The position numbers and the translations under genes are program-made. Source: Leptolyngbya sp. (GTDB lineage Bacteria > Cyanobacteriota > Cyanobacteriia > Leptolyngbyales > Leptolyngbyaceae). Taken from it: DNA of 37,164 nucleotides. The notes under the pieces were generated by a model. That model was not told the DNA's origin, made no database searches, and saw only the letters and a program-made list of their open reading frames with translations. The DNA is taken from positions 1 to 37,164 of the forward strand of contig QBMH01000022.1 in assembly GCA_003249025.1 (NCBI GenBank), given 5' to 3'. Below, one piece after another: positions 1 through 7,568 of the stretch. Within the stretch, counting starts at the first letter, position 1, and each line of letters starts with the position of its first letter.

Positions 1-6
1 CATTTT

Positions 7-35
7 CTCAAAGCTTTGTCCCCTATAGCTTTGAG
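7..35. other. Stem-loop at the left edge
   Basis: Perfect 9-bp inverted repeat CTCAAAGCT (7-15) and AGCTTTGAG (27-35) with an 11-nt loop. It could end a gene lying to the left of the window. The bases after the right arm are only moderately T-rich, so a classic rho-independent terminator is not certain. Confidence 0.45.
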
Positions 36-171
36 TTGCCTTGTCACCCGTTAAGGGCAATGCTACGATTAAGGTATCTAGCAAATTCCTATCGGCTTAC
101 CGGGAATTTTCAGTCTGGTTTCACTCTGTCCGGTTGCGCGGCAATCCTGAACAGATAGTTTTCGTAGAAAA

Positions 172-198
172 TTGCTCAGGAATGTAACCCGTTATAAT
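172..198 (+). promoter_or_regulatory. Candidate promoter of sir
   Basis: A perfect TATAAT lies at 193-198, 31 bases before the sir ATG. A weak -35-like TTGCTC sits at 172-177 with a short 15-nt spacer. Upstream, AAATTCC (83-89) and GGAATTT (103-109) form an inverted repeat that could be a leader hairpin or operator. Only the -10 element is strong; the rest is inference. Confidence 0.4.
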
Positions 199-229
199 AA
201 CTATCCTTCAACACTTTGCAGCAGTCCCG

Positions 230-2170
230 ATGGTCAACACTTCCGCCCTTCCCATAGTTCGTAAACCTTCCAAAGTAGAAGGCTTGAAAGAGCGCAGCAA
301 TTTCCTACGCGAACCCGTCGCGTCTGAACTGCTGTTGGACACAACTCATTTTACTGAGGGTGCCACTCAGATCCTCAAATTTCATGGCTCCTACCAACAG
401 GACAACCGAGATAATCGGATTAAGGGGCAAGAGAAAGATTATCAGTTCATGCTGCGGACGCGGAATCCGGGTGGGTTTATTCCACCGGAGCTTTATCTGG
501 CATTGGATCAGCTTGCTGATGAGTATGGCAACCATACCCTGAGAGCGACAACTCGGCAAGGATTTCAGCTTCACGGCATTCTCAAGAAAAATCTGAAGGC
601 AGCGATCGCGGCGATCGTTCACAATCTGGGATCGACCCTGGGTGCCTGTGGTGACTTGAACCGGAATGTCATGGCTCCGGTTGCACCTTACAAAAATCGT
701 CCTGAGTATTGTTATGCCTGGGAGTATGCCAATGGGGTTGCCGATTTGCTCACGCCTCAAGCAGGCGCTTACTACGAAATTTGGCTGGATGGGGAAAAGG
801 CGATTTCTGCGGAAGAAGACCCGGCAGTGGTTGCGGCTCGTCAGCGGAATGGCAACGGCACGATTATTCATGATTCCGTGGAGCCAATCTACGGCACCCA
901 CTACATGCCGCGCAAATTTAAGTGCAGCGTTACGGTGCCTGGAGATAACTCCGTGGATTTGTTTTCCCAAGATTTAAGTTTGGTCGTCATCACAAATCCC
1001 CAAGGCGAACTGGAAGGCTTTAATGTCTACGCAGGCGGTGGTTTGGGACGCACCCATAACAAAGAAGAAACCTTTCCACGGGTGGCAGATCCGATCGGCT
1101 ATGTCGATAAGGCGGATGTGTTTGATCTGGTGAAGGCAATTGTGGCAACCCAGCGAGACTATGGCGATCGCAGCGATCGTCGTCATGCCCGAATGAAATA
1201 TCTGATTGCGGATTGGGGCGTAGCCAAATTCCAGGCTCAGGTGGAAAAATATTTAGGTAAACCAATTCAGCCGCTTAAACCGACTCCCGACTTTAAGTTT
1301 TTGAACTTTTTGGGTTGGCATGAACAGGGCGACGGCAAACTATTTCTAGGCTTATCGGTTGAAAATGGGCGCGTCAAAGATGAAGGCAATTTTCAGCTAA
1401 AGACTGCGCTGCGGGAAATTGTGGAAAAATTCCATCTGCCCATGCGGATCACGGCTAGTCAAAACGTGCTGCTGTATGAAATTGATCCTGCTAACAAAGC
1501 CGAGATTCAGCAAATTCTGAAGCGCTGCGGCATTAAGCGCGAGGATGAAATTGATTCCTTGGTGCGCGATTCGATGGCGTGTCCGGCTTTGCCGACTTGC
1601 GGCTTGGCAACTACAGAATCAGAACGCGTCATGCCGAGCGTGCTTGAACGAATTCGCCTGTTGTTGGATAGCGTAGATCTACCCAACGAACACTTTATCG
1701 TTCGGATGACTGGATGCCCTAATGGGTGTGCCCGTCCTTATCTGGCGGAAGTTGCGTTTGTGGGAAATGGACCCGGCACTTATCAACTGTGGATCGGTGC
1801 GTCACCTGACCAAACTCGATTGGCGCAGGTATATCTCGAAAAGATGTCAATTGACGAGTTGGAATCTACACTGGAGCCGCTGCTGGTTTACTTCAAACAG
1901 TCTCGTAACCTGGGCGAAAGTTTTGGTGATTTCTGCGATCGCGTGGGCATGGAAAGCTTGCATCAGTTTGCCTCCACCTACCAGCCCACTGTTGAAACTG
2001 AGAGCGACGGCAGTATTCATGCTAGCGTCACCAATGACAAAAAGCGCCATCGAGTCAGCGTTCCCCCAGAGGTTTACAGCCGTCTTCAAGAAGTGGCATT
2101 TCGGGAAGGCAAGCCCATTAGCCAATTGGCAACCACTGCGATCGAGGAATATCTCAAGAGTCTGGGCTAG
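230..2170 (+). CDS. sir: Ferredoxin-sulfite reductase
   Basis: This 646-residue enzyme reduces sulfite to sulfide with six electrons from ferredoxin in assimilatory sulfur metabolism, using siroheme and a [4Fe-4S] cluster. The cluster ligands are visible as C451-x5-C457 (ACPALPTCG) and C496-x3-C500 ([11 protein letters not shown]), the usual pattern of sulfite/nitrite reductases. Substrate-binding basic residues occur in the N-terminal half ([14 protein letters not shown]). The N-terminus continues straight into the reductase fold with no export signal, so it should be cytosolic. The last 45 residues or so (602-646) form a separate segment beginning [16 protein letters not shown] and ending in helices, which resembles a ribbon-helix-helix DNA-binding fold. 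The stop overlaps the rsmE start (TAGTG), suggesting co-transcription and translational coupling. Identification is firm; the role of the C-terminal segment is not known to me. Confidence 0.96.
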   Translation: MVNTSALPIVRKPSKVEGLKERSNFLREPVASELLLDTTHFTEGATQILKFHGSYQQDNRDNRIKGQEKDYQFMLRTRNPGGFIPPELYLALDQLADEYGNHTLRATTRQGFQLHGILKKNLKAAIAAIVHNLGSTLGACGDLNRNVMAPVAPYKNRPEYCYAWEYANGVADLLTPQAGAYYEIWLDGEKAISAEEDPAVVAARQRNGNGTIIHDSVEPIYGTHYMPRKFKCSVTVPGDNSVDLFSQDLSLVVITNPQGELEGFNVYAGGGLGRTHNKEETFPRVADPIGYVDKADVFDLVKAIVATQRDYGDRSDRRHARMKYLIADWGVAKFQAQVEKYLGKPIQPLKPTPDFKFLNFLGWHEQGDGKLFLGLSVENGRVKDEGNFQLKTALREIVEKFHLPMRITASQNVLLYEIDPANKAEIQQILKRCGIKREDEIDSLVRDSMACPALPTCGLATTESERVMPSVLERIRLLLDSVDLPNEHFIVRMTGCPNGCARPYLAEVAFVGNGPGTYQLWIGASPDQTRLAQVYLEKMSIDELESTLEPLLVYFKQSRNLGESFGDFCDRVGMESLHQFASTYQPTVETESDGSIHASVTNDKKRHRVSVPPEVYSRLQEVAFREGKPISQLATTAIEEYLKSLG

Positions 2171-2961
2171 TGTTACAGCGGATTGTGATTGATCCCTGCC
2201 AAATTTGCCTGAACGCGATCGCCCTGACCCAAGACCAGCAGCACTATTTAGGACGAGTGTTGCGGTTGCAGGCAGGCGATCGCTTTATTGCCATGAATGG
2301 ACAGGGACAGTCCTGGCTAGCAAACTTGATCGCCCTAGACGATCAACTTCAAGCGGAAATTATCGAGTCTGTGCAGACCCATACCGAACTCCCTGTTCGC
2401 GTCACGTTGGTGATGGCTTTGCCCAAAGGAAACGGCTTTGATGACGTAGTGCGGCAGGCAACTGAACTTGGCATAGCCTGCATTGTGCCTGTATTGAGCG
2501 ATCGCACCTTGCTGAAACCCAGTCCCCAAAAATGCGATCGCTGGCGACGCATTGCCCAAGAAGCCGCCGAACAATCCGAACGACAACACGTCCCTATTCT
2601 CCAAGATCCGATCCCCTTCACTCAATCCCTCACCCATCTCACAACCTCAACCCCCAACTACCTTTGCGTCACTCGCCATACCGCTCCTCACCTGCTCAAT
2701 TGCCTACTTACTATCGCCCCTAGCCGCCAGCCTCTAGCCTCTCTTTCCCTCGCCATCGGCTGCGAAGGCGGCTGGACTGACGCTGAAGTTGAGCAAGCGA
2801 TCGCCGCTGGCTATCAACCCGTCTCCCTCGGTTCCCGCATTTTCCGTGCTGTCACTGCCCCCATCGTTGCCCTCTCCCTGATCGCGGCAGTGTATGAAAG
2901 GACTGGCGATTGCGAATCGTTTTCAGGTGAGGTGGCTCATCCTGATCCCAGTTGTGAATAA
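2170..2961 (+). CDS. rsmE: 16S rRNA (uracil-1498-N3)-methyltransferase RsmE
   Basis: SAM-dependent SPOUT methyltransferase of the RsmE family, which methylates N3 of U1498 in 16S rRNA. The N-terminal PUA-like part holds HYLGRVLRLQAGD. The SPOUT part holds GNGFDDVVRQATELG, the SERQHVP motif, and the knot region IGCEGG followed by LGSRIFRAVTAP. In most bacteria the last two read GPEGG and LRxET, so a Pro to Cys and a Glu to Val change are visible; the Val may be a lineage feature. The GTG start is inferred from its one-base overlap with the sir stop. Length (263 aa) is slightly above the usual 240-250, through a short non-conserved C-terminal tail and a low-complexity loop before IGCEGG that is encoded by heptamer-like repeats. 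Confidence 0.93.
   Translation: MLQRIVIDPCQICLNAIALTQDQQHYLGRVLRLQAGDRFIAMNGQGQSWLANLIALDDQLQAEIIESVQTHTELPVRVTLVMALPKGNGFDDVVRQATELGIACIVPVLSDRTLLKPSPQKCDRWRRIAQEAAEQSERQHVPILQDPIPFTQSLTHLTTSTPNYLCVTRHTAPHLLNCLLTIAPSRQPLASLSLAIGCEGGWTDAEVEQAIAAGYQPVSLGSRIFRAVTAPIVALSLIAAVYERTGDCESFSGEVAHPDPSCE
2721..2741 (+). repeat. Heptamer-like tandem repeat inside rsmE
   Basis: Three seven-base units in register (TAGCCGC, CAGCCTC, TAGCCTC) encode part of the variable loop just before the SAM-binding knot of RsmE. The array is short and degenerate and could be chance, but period-7 arrays recur elsewhere in this window. Confidence 0.4.
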
Positions 2962-3001
2962 TTCAAGGAGTGGACTAACTGCTGCCCCACTGAATACTCT
3001 A

Positions 3002-3418
3002 CTAGGCAGGATCACAGCGAATCTCAATCAAAAAGCCATCGGGGTCATAGAAGTAAACCCCGCGACCCGTTGGACGGCTAACTGGACCATGGGCGATCGC
3101 CACTTGATTGTGTTGCAGCACTTCAACCGCTTGGTCAAACAACGACGGCTCAATCTCAAATGCAAGATGGTTGGCGCGGGTAAACTGCTGCTCAGGATCG
3201 GGGTTTGGCGGCAGCAACTCTGGCTCCCAAAACAAATCCAGCACAGTACCATCGGACGTGATGAAGTTTGCCACCTTTCCCTGCTCCACTAACTCTTTTA
3301 AGGTTGCAGGCACTTCTTCACCGTGCAATTCATGCAGCCCCAACAACGTTCCATAAAATTGTCGAGATGCTTCCATATCGCGCACATTTAGTGCAATGTG
3401 ATGCACTCGACGCAGCAT
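3002..3418 (-). CDS. VOC-fold (glyoxalase/dioxygenase superfamily) protein
   Basis: A 138-residue single-domain vicinal-oxygen-chelate protein. It shows the paired beta-alpha-beta-beta-beta units of the family: RVHHIALNV with LLGLHEL, then ANHLAFEIE with GVYFYDPDGFLIEI. Candidate metal ligands are the His near the N-terminus, the His of NHLAF and the Glu of LIEI. The substrate cannot be told; members include glyoxalase I, fosfomycin-resistance thiol transferases and ring-cleavage dioxygenases. I place the start at the ATG preceding LRRVHHIAL, because the longer TTG-initiated frame (to 3535) adds 39 residues not expected in the fold. The gene lies 145 bases downstream of the adenylate cyclase on the same strand and may be co-transcribed with it. 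Confidence 0.8.
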   Translation of the reverse strand: MLRRVHHIALNVRDMEASRQFYGTLLGLHELHGEEVPATLKELVEQGKVANFITSDGTVLDLFWEPELLPPNPDPEQQFTRANHLAFEIEPSLFDQAVEVLQHNQVAIAHGPVSRPTGRGVYFYDPDGFLIEIRCDPA

Positions 3419-3563
3419 TCCCTGAGTTAAAACACAAGCGGATAGTGGAGTGGCTAGCATGACAGCGATCGCGGTAAAAGTATTTGATAGGGTTATAGCA
3501 AATCCTACTGGATTCATGCAGCCATAGAACAGCAAAAAGCCTAAATCAAAGTTCCCTACCCAA

Positions 3564-5375
3564 TTAGCCCTTCTTGCCCAGTAGCCAGTAGGTGGTCATG
3601 TCGCCCTTGCCTTTAATAGTAACTAATCCCCTTTGCTCAAAGTTGTATCCATTCTTTAAACGGTTATAAACGGCTTCGGTGACTTGAATCCGTTCCGGTT
3701 CACCTTGAGATTCCATGCGGCTAGCAACGTTGACGGTATCGCCCCACAGATCATAGGTGAACCGCCGAATCCCAATCACTCCAGCCACAACGGGTCCTGT
3801 ATGAATGCCAATCCGCAGGCTCAGGGAACGACCATCTGGCACATTAATCTTAGTAATTTCATGCTGCATATCGATCGCAATATCCGCGATCGCCCTCACA
3901 TGATCGGCTCTGGGAAGGGGCAATCCCGCCACCGCCATATAGGCATCGCCAATGGTTTTAATCTTTTCCAAACGGTGATGGTCTGCCAGTTGATCAAACT
4001 TAGAAAAAACGCTGTTGAGTAACTCCACCAGTTCAGTGGGTGAAATGGTAGTCGAAAGTTCAGTAAAGCCCACCAAATCGGCGAACAATACGGTTGCTTC
4101 TGTAAAACTATCCGCGATAACTTTTTGCCCTCTTTTGAGGCGTTCGGCAATGGCTTGAGGCAGCACGTTGAGCAGCAGGCGCTCAGAGTTTAATCGCTGT
4201 CGGCGCAGTTCATCTTCAGTGGACTTGCGATCAGTAATGTCGCGCACACTGCCTTCATAGTGAAGTAATGCGCCATCATCGTCTCGAACGGCGTGCATAT
4301 TTTCAGAAATCCAAATGATGCTGCCATCTTTACGGTAGATTTCAGACTCAAACACGGTCACAAATTCAAACTGTCGCACGAAGGCAATTAATTCTTCCCG
4401 GCGGCGCGGCTGCACATATAACTGCGCGCCAATATCGGTAATGCTGGCGATCAGTTCTTCTGGCGAATCATAGCCATACATTTCCGCTAAGGCAGGATTG
4501 GCATTAAGATATTGTCCAGTCAAAGTAGTTTGAAAGATGCCCTCGGCAACATGTTCAAAAATCTTGCGATATTTTTCTTCGGTAGCCGCTAGCTCAGCGG
4601 TGCGCTGTTCGACGCGCTGTTCCAATTCTTGTGCCTGCTGACGGAGTTGAGCTTGAGACTGATGCAGCGCTTCTTCGGCTTGTTTGCGATCGCTAATGTC
4701 ATACAGCGTAGTCAGCAAGGTTTGTTGTCCCGCCAACATCATGGGATGCACTGAAGCAGAGACCCAAATCGTTCCTTCTGCGATCGTCCGAATTTCCATT
4801 TCGTAATTGCGAACAGTGCCCTGCTGCTCAAATAACGCCCAAAGCACTTCGGAATCATTTGGATTAGCAAAAAACTCTTTTAACTGATGTCCCGTTAACG
4901 CCTGTGGATCAATGCCAAACCGTTGACTAGAGATCGAGTTGGCATAAACGATTGCGCCATCTAACGTTTGGGTTAGGATCATCAAAATCGGAGTGGATTC
5001 CGAAATCGCCCGAAACAGTTCTTCGCTTTGGCGCATGGTTTCCACCGCTTGGGTGTAAAGCTGATACTCAACCGTATCGCCATGTTCAGCCGTCGCCTTC
5101 AGCATTAGTTCTAGATCGGCTTTATCTCTAGAAACCGTCTCGAAAATGTTTTGCAGGGTGGATTGCGCCAGTCTGCGCTCAGCGATTTCTGTTTGCAACT
5201 GCTGGTTTGTCTGATGAAGCTCCGCTTCTACAGCATCCCCGTGTTCTGTAATCGTTTGCATAGCAATTTCCAGGTCGCAGTTCGTCCGCTGAAGCCGCGC
5301 CACCTCAAGCCGGAGAGCTTCGATCTCTGCAACCGATACCTTTTGCTGTCTCTCGACTGGGCTTGCTTCTGCCAT
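3564..5375 (-). CDS. PAS-containing class III adenylate cyclase
   Basis: A 603-residue soluble cyclase predicted to make cAMP from ATP. Order: coiled coil with two EHGD motifs (residues 44-47 and 97-100), PAS (about 115-230), coiled coil (231-265), second PAS/PAC (266-384), then the cyclase domain (about 395-600). The catalytic set is complete: metal-binding D433 (FADLVGF) and D477 (KTIGDAYM), adenine-selecting K473 and D542 (TYDLWGD), and transition-state N549 and R553 (NVASR). The Lys/Asp pair indicates ATP rather than GTP as substrate. No membrane segment is seen. It begins six bases after the STAS gene and has no clear Shine-Dalgarno sequence, so translation is probably coupled. Its second PAS domain closely resembles that of the phosphatase upstream. 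Family assignment is firm; the PAS ligands are unknown. Confidence 0.93.
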   Translation of the reverse strand: MAEASPVERQQKVSVAEIEALRLEVARLQRTNCDLEIAMQTITEHGDAVEAELHQTNQQLQTEIAERRLAQSTLQNIFETVSRDKADLELMLKATAEHGDTVEYQLYTQAVETMRQSEELFRAISESTPILMILTQTLDGAIVYANSISSQRFGIDPQALTGHQLKEFFANPNDSEVLWALFEQQGTVRNYEMEIRTIAEGTIWVSASVHPMMLAGQQTLLTTLYDISDRKQAEEALHQSQAQLRQQAQELEQRVEQRTAELAATEEKYRKIFEHVAEGIFQTTLTGQYLNANPALAEMYGYDSPEELIASITDIGAQLYVQPRRREELIAFVRQFEFVTVFESEIYRKDGSIIWISENMHAVRDDDGALLHYEGSVRDITDRKSTEDELRRQRLNSERLLLNVLPQAIAERLKRGQKVIADSFTEATVLFADLVGFTELSTTISPTELVELLNSVFSKFDQLADHHRLEKIKTIGDAYMAVAGLPLPRADHVRAIADIAIDMQHEITKINVPDGRSLSLRIGIHTGPVVAGVIGIRRFTYDLWGDTVNVASRMESQGEPERIQVTEAVYNRLKNGYNFEQRGLVTIKGKGDMTTYWLLGKKG

Positions 5376-5381
5376 GGCATT

Positions 5382-5723
5382 CTATTCAAATTCAAGTTTG
5401 AGGCTGGGCATCAGTCGCTGCAAGTTTTTAAGTGATTTAGTTTGCCAAAGAGTTTTTTCTGACCCCTGAAAGACTAAATCCACAGTGCCTTTATCGCGAG
5501 CTTTTACTACAAACATCGATAACATGCTAATCCCGGAACTATTTAAAAATTCCAGTTCGCGCAGGTTAATTGTAAAGCTAGAAGCTGATTCAATTGCGTT
5601 TAGCAAAATATCCATGACGGGTTGATATGCCTCCATCCCATCTAGCCGTAGCAAACCCTGGAAAAAAACGGTAGCAGAGTCTGGCTCATACCGAATAGTG
5701 TAATCGTCTGTCTTGATGTGCAC
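5382..5723 (-). CDS. Slr1659-like STAS-type anti-sigma antagonist
   Basis: A 113-residue protein that I recognise as a homologue of the Synechocystis Slr1659 family, a STAS-like fold related to SpoIIAA. The core LRELEFLNSSGISMLSMF corresponds to the helix start where SpoIIAA is phosphorylated, with S62/S63 as candidate acceptor serines; the usual preceding Asp is Asn. By family logic it would be phosphorylated or sequestered by the GHKL protein encoded just upstream and restored by a PP2C phosphatase. I chose the GTG at 5723 because GGGAG sits eight bases before it; a longer TTG start would be at 5753. It lies 51 bases after the Slr1658-like gene and six bases before the cyclase. Confidence 0.85.
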   Translation of the reverse strand: MHIKTDDYTIRYEPDSATVFFQGLLRLDGMEAYQPVMDILLNAIESASSFTINLRELEFLNSSGISMLSMFVVKARDKGTVDLVFQGSEKTLWQTKSLKNLQRLMPSLKLEFE

Positions 5724-5774
5724 AGCTACAACTCCCCATCTTGTCCAAAACAACTTACTAATTTTGACAACTGT

Positions 5775-6365
5775 TTACACATTCAAATAAGCCATCACGT
5801 CAACTTTAACCACATTTGGCATTGATTCAAGCGTTTGAAATTGCCAGCCAAACTGAGCAGAGTAATCATTCATCATAGTTAAGACTCCCATGCTAGAGCC
5901 GCCGCCACCCATGGCTGTCTTTTCTAACTGAGTCATATAAAACTCATCTAAATCGGAAGCCAACAAAACTTGAACAAAGGCTTGATACTTCTCTGCGATC
6001 GCTTGATTGGCGAAGTTGATGACATGAAAAATAATTTGATGATCATACAAATGTAGTGAAATGCTGACAGGTAGACCCGTTGAATCATCATTGTACTTTA
6101 CGGCATTCTCTAGAAGTTCATTCGCGACATAGCTGACAGCAGCTTTTACCGTATCTCGCTGATTGATTTTGCTATCTGGCAACTCGTCTCCGGGGAAGAA
6201 GGCGGCAAAATAATCTCCCAAAAAATCGGCGGATAGCCCATAGTTGCCCCAACGCCGTTTACGAGCGGCAGCAGTAGGGGAAAAGTTAAGGGTGAGATAT
6301 TCCTGAGAGGAAGGAATCTGCTGAGTAAAGTCTCCAAAGGTTTGAATAACACTAGTTTGAGTCAT
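5775..6365 (-). CDS. Slr1658-like GHKL-fold regulator
   Basis: A 196-residue protein that I recognise as a homologue of the Synechocystis Slr1658 family, distantly related to anti-sigma-factor kinases such as SpoIIAB/RsbW. The N box is clear (ANELLENAVKYND, residues 81-93), as is a late glycine-rich stretch (GGGGSSMGVLTMMNDY, 153-168). The DxGxG box expected between them is replaced by IIFHVINFAN, so ATP binding or kinase activity is doubtful. The ATG at 6365 has AGG about six bases upstream and is preferred to the TTG at 6380. It precedes the STAS gene, the normal arrangement of a switch protein and its partner. Which sigma factor or other target it controls cannot be read from the sequence. 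Confidence 0.85.
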   Translation of the reverse strand: MTQTSVIQTFGDFTQQIPSSQEYLTLNFSPTAAARKRRWGNYGLSADFLGDYFAAFFPGDELPDSKINQRDTVKAAVSYVANELLENAVKYNDDSTGLPVSISLHLYDHQIIFHVINFANQAIAEKYQAFVQVLLASDLDEFYMTQLEKTAMGGGGSSMGVLTMMNDYSAQFGWQFQTLESMPNVVKVDVMAYLNV

Positions 6366-6481
6366 AACTACCTGGATCAAGTTTGGCGGAGTAAAAGTGT
6401 CTCAGAAGGGCAAAGTCCAGGGATTTTAGCAGAAAATTGCTGACCTATATAAAGTGCCCCAATTGCTAAGAGACGACGAAG

Positions 6482-7354
6482 TTATTGTCTTAATGTTGTT
6501 GTGGAACTGAAAATGATGCGATCGCGCCCTTGCTGTTTTGCCAGATAAAGGTATTGGTCGGCTTCGTCTAGAAGCTTGCTAAAGGATTGCTGCGGAGTTG
6601 GAATGCTGCTGGCAATGCCAATACTAAGGGTAAGATAATCGCTAACGGAGGATTTTTCATGAAGAATTTTCAGATTCGCAATCTCAGTTTGCACTCGTTG
6701 GGCGACTTCCATTGCCCCTTCGAGACTGGTTTGCGGCAAGATCGCTGCAAATTCTTCGCCGCCATAGCGGGCAATCAGGTCACTAGGGCGATGAACGCAG
6801 CCATTTAGCACTTGGGCAACTTGTTTTAAGCAATCGTCTCCGGCTAAGTGTCCATAGGTGTCGTTGTACTGCTTGAAGAGATCTATATCAAACAGGATGA
6901 GGCAGATGGGCGATCGCTCCCGTGTCATTTGCTTCCATTGCTGCTCTATATGTTCATCAAAACGGCGACGATTCGGAATCTGAGTTAGCCCGTCAATACT
7001 AGCAATTTTGTTCATCTCCGATAGTTTCAGCGCCCACTGAGTATCCATAATGTCGCCATGTTCCATGATGGTTTGCACCACAATTTCTAGATCGGCTTTT
7101 CGCTTAGAAATAGCTTCCATCAAAGTTTTCAAGGTCATTTCTGTACGCCGTCGCACTTCAACTTCAACCTGAAGCTGCTGATTTGCTGCTTGCAGTTGGG
7201 CTTCAACACAATCTCCATGCTCTGCTGTGGTAGAGAGAGCAATATAAAGATCCTCGCGTTCGCGCTTTAATCGCTCAACCTCTTCACGGAGATGTTTAAT
7301 TTGCTCCATAAGATGCAGAACTTCACTTTCTGAAGATTGACAGGATTCAGACAT
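6482..7354 (-). CDS. Diguanylate cyclase (GGDEF) with EHGD coiled coil
   Basis: A 290-residue soluble enzyme predicted to make c-di-GMP from two GTP. Residues 1-110 are coiled coil with EHGD motifs at 45-48 and 98-101; residues about 120-285 are the GGDEF domain. The active site is intact: FDIDLFKQYNDTYGH and GGEEF. An RxxD inhibitory site (RPSD) lies five residues before GGEEF, so product feedback inhibition is expected. There is no sensor domain apart from the coiled coil, which probably controls dimerisation. The N-terminal module matches that of the adenylate cyclase two genes downstream, including the 53-residue motif spacing. It is separated from the Slr1658-like gene by 116 bases and could have its own promoter or share a transcript. 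Confidence 0.93.
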   Translation of the reverse strand: MSESCQSSESEVLHLMEQIKHLREEVERLKREREDLYIALSTTAEHGDCVEAQLQAANQQLQVEVEVRRRTEMTLKTLMEAISKRKADLEIVVQTIMEHGDIMDTQWALKLSEMNKIASIDGLTQIPNRRRFDEHIEQQWKQMTRERSPICLILFDIDLFKQYNDTYGHLAGDDCLKQVAQVLNGCVHRPSDLIARYGGEEFAAILPQTSLEGAMEVAQRVQTEIANLKILHEKSSVSDYLTLSIGIASSIPTPQQSFSKLLDEADQYLYLAKQQGRDRIIFSSTTTLRQ

Positions 7355-7515
7355 TCAGCCGAACTCAGTTGAAAAATCTAGGCTCAGGGTAACTACTATT
7401 AACGGATATGAAAAAAGAAAATACCTGGATTGGACAGAAGAAAGTCCCTAAGTTTTCTAGAAACTCCTACTTAGGAAGTTGGTATTAAATCTTAGGAAAA
7501 TTCACCCTTATGTCG

Positions 7516-7533
7516 AATATATCGAAATATATT
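7516..7533 (-). other. AT-rich hairpin with TTCG loop after the phosphatase gene
   Basis: AATATAT and ATATATT flank a four-base loop, read as TTCG on the minus strand, 36 bases after the phosphatase stop codon. UUCG loops stabilise RNA hairpins. No T-run follows on the minus strand, so it is more likely an RNA-processing or 3'-protecting hairpin than a classic terminator. Confidence 0.35.
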
Positions 7534-7568
7534 GAACTGCACCTGAGAGATTTATATCTTACGGCAAA

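Noticed and set aside
305-970. 221-codon open frame on the minus strand inside sir
   Set aside because: It lies opposite a certain sulfite reductase, its translation has no recognisable domain or codon pattern, and long antisense frames are common opposite coding DNA.
3419-3535. TTG-initiated 39-residue N-terminal extension of the VOC protein
   Set aside because: The VOC fold starts at LRRVHHIAL; the extra residues match nothing expected and the start codon is weak.
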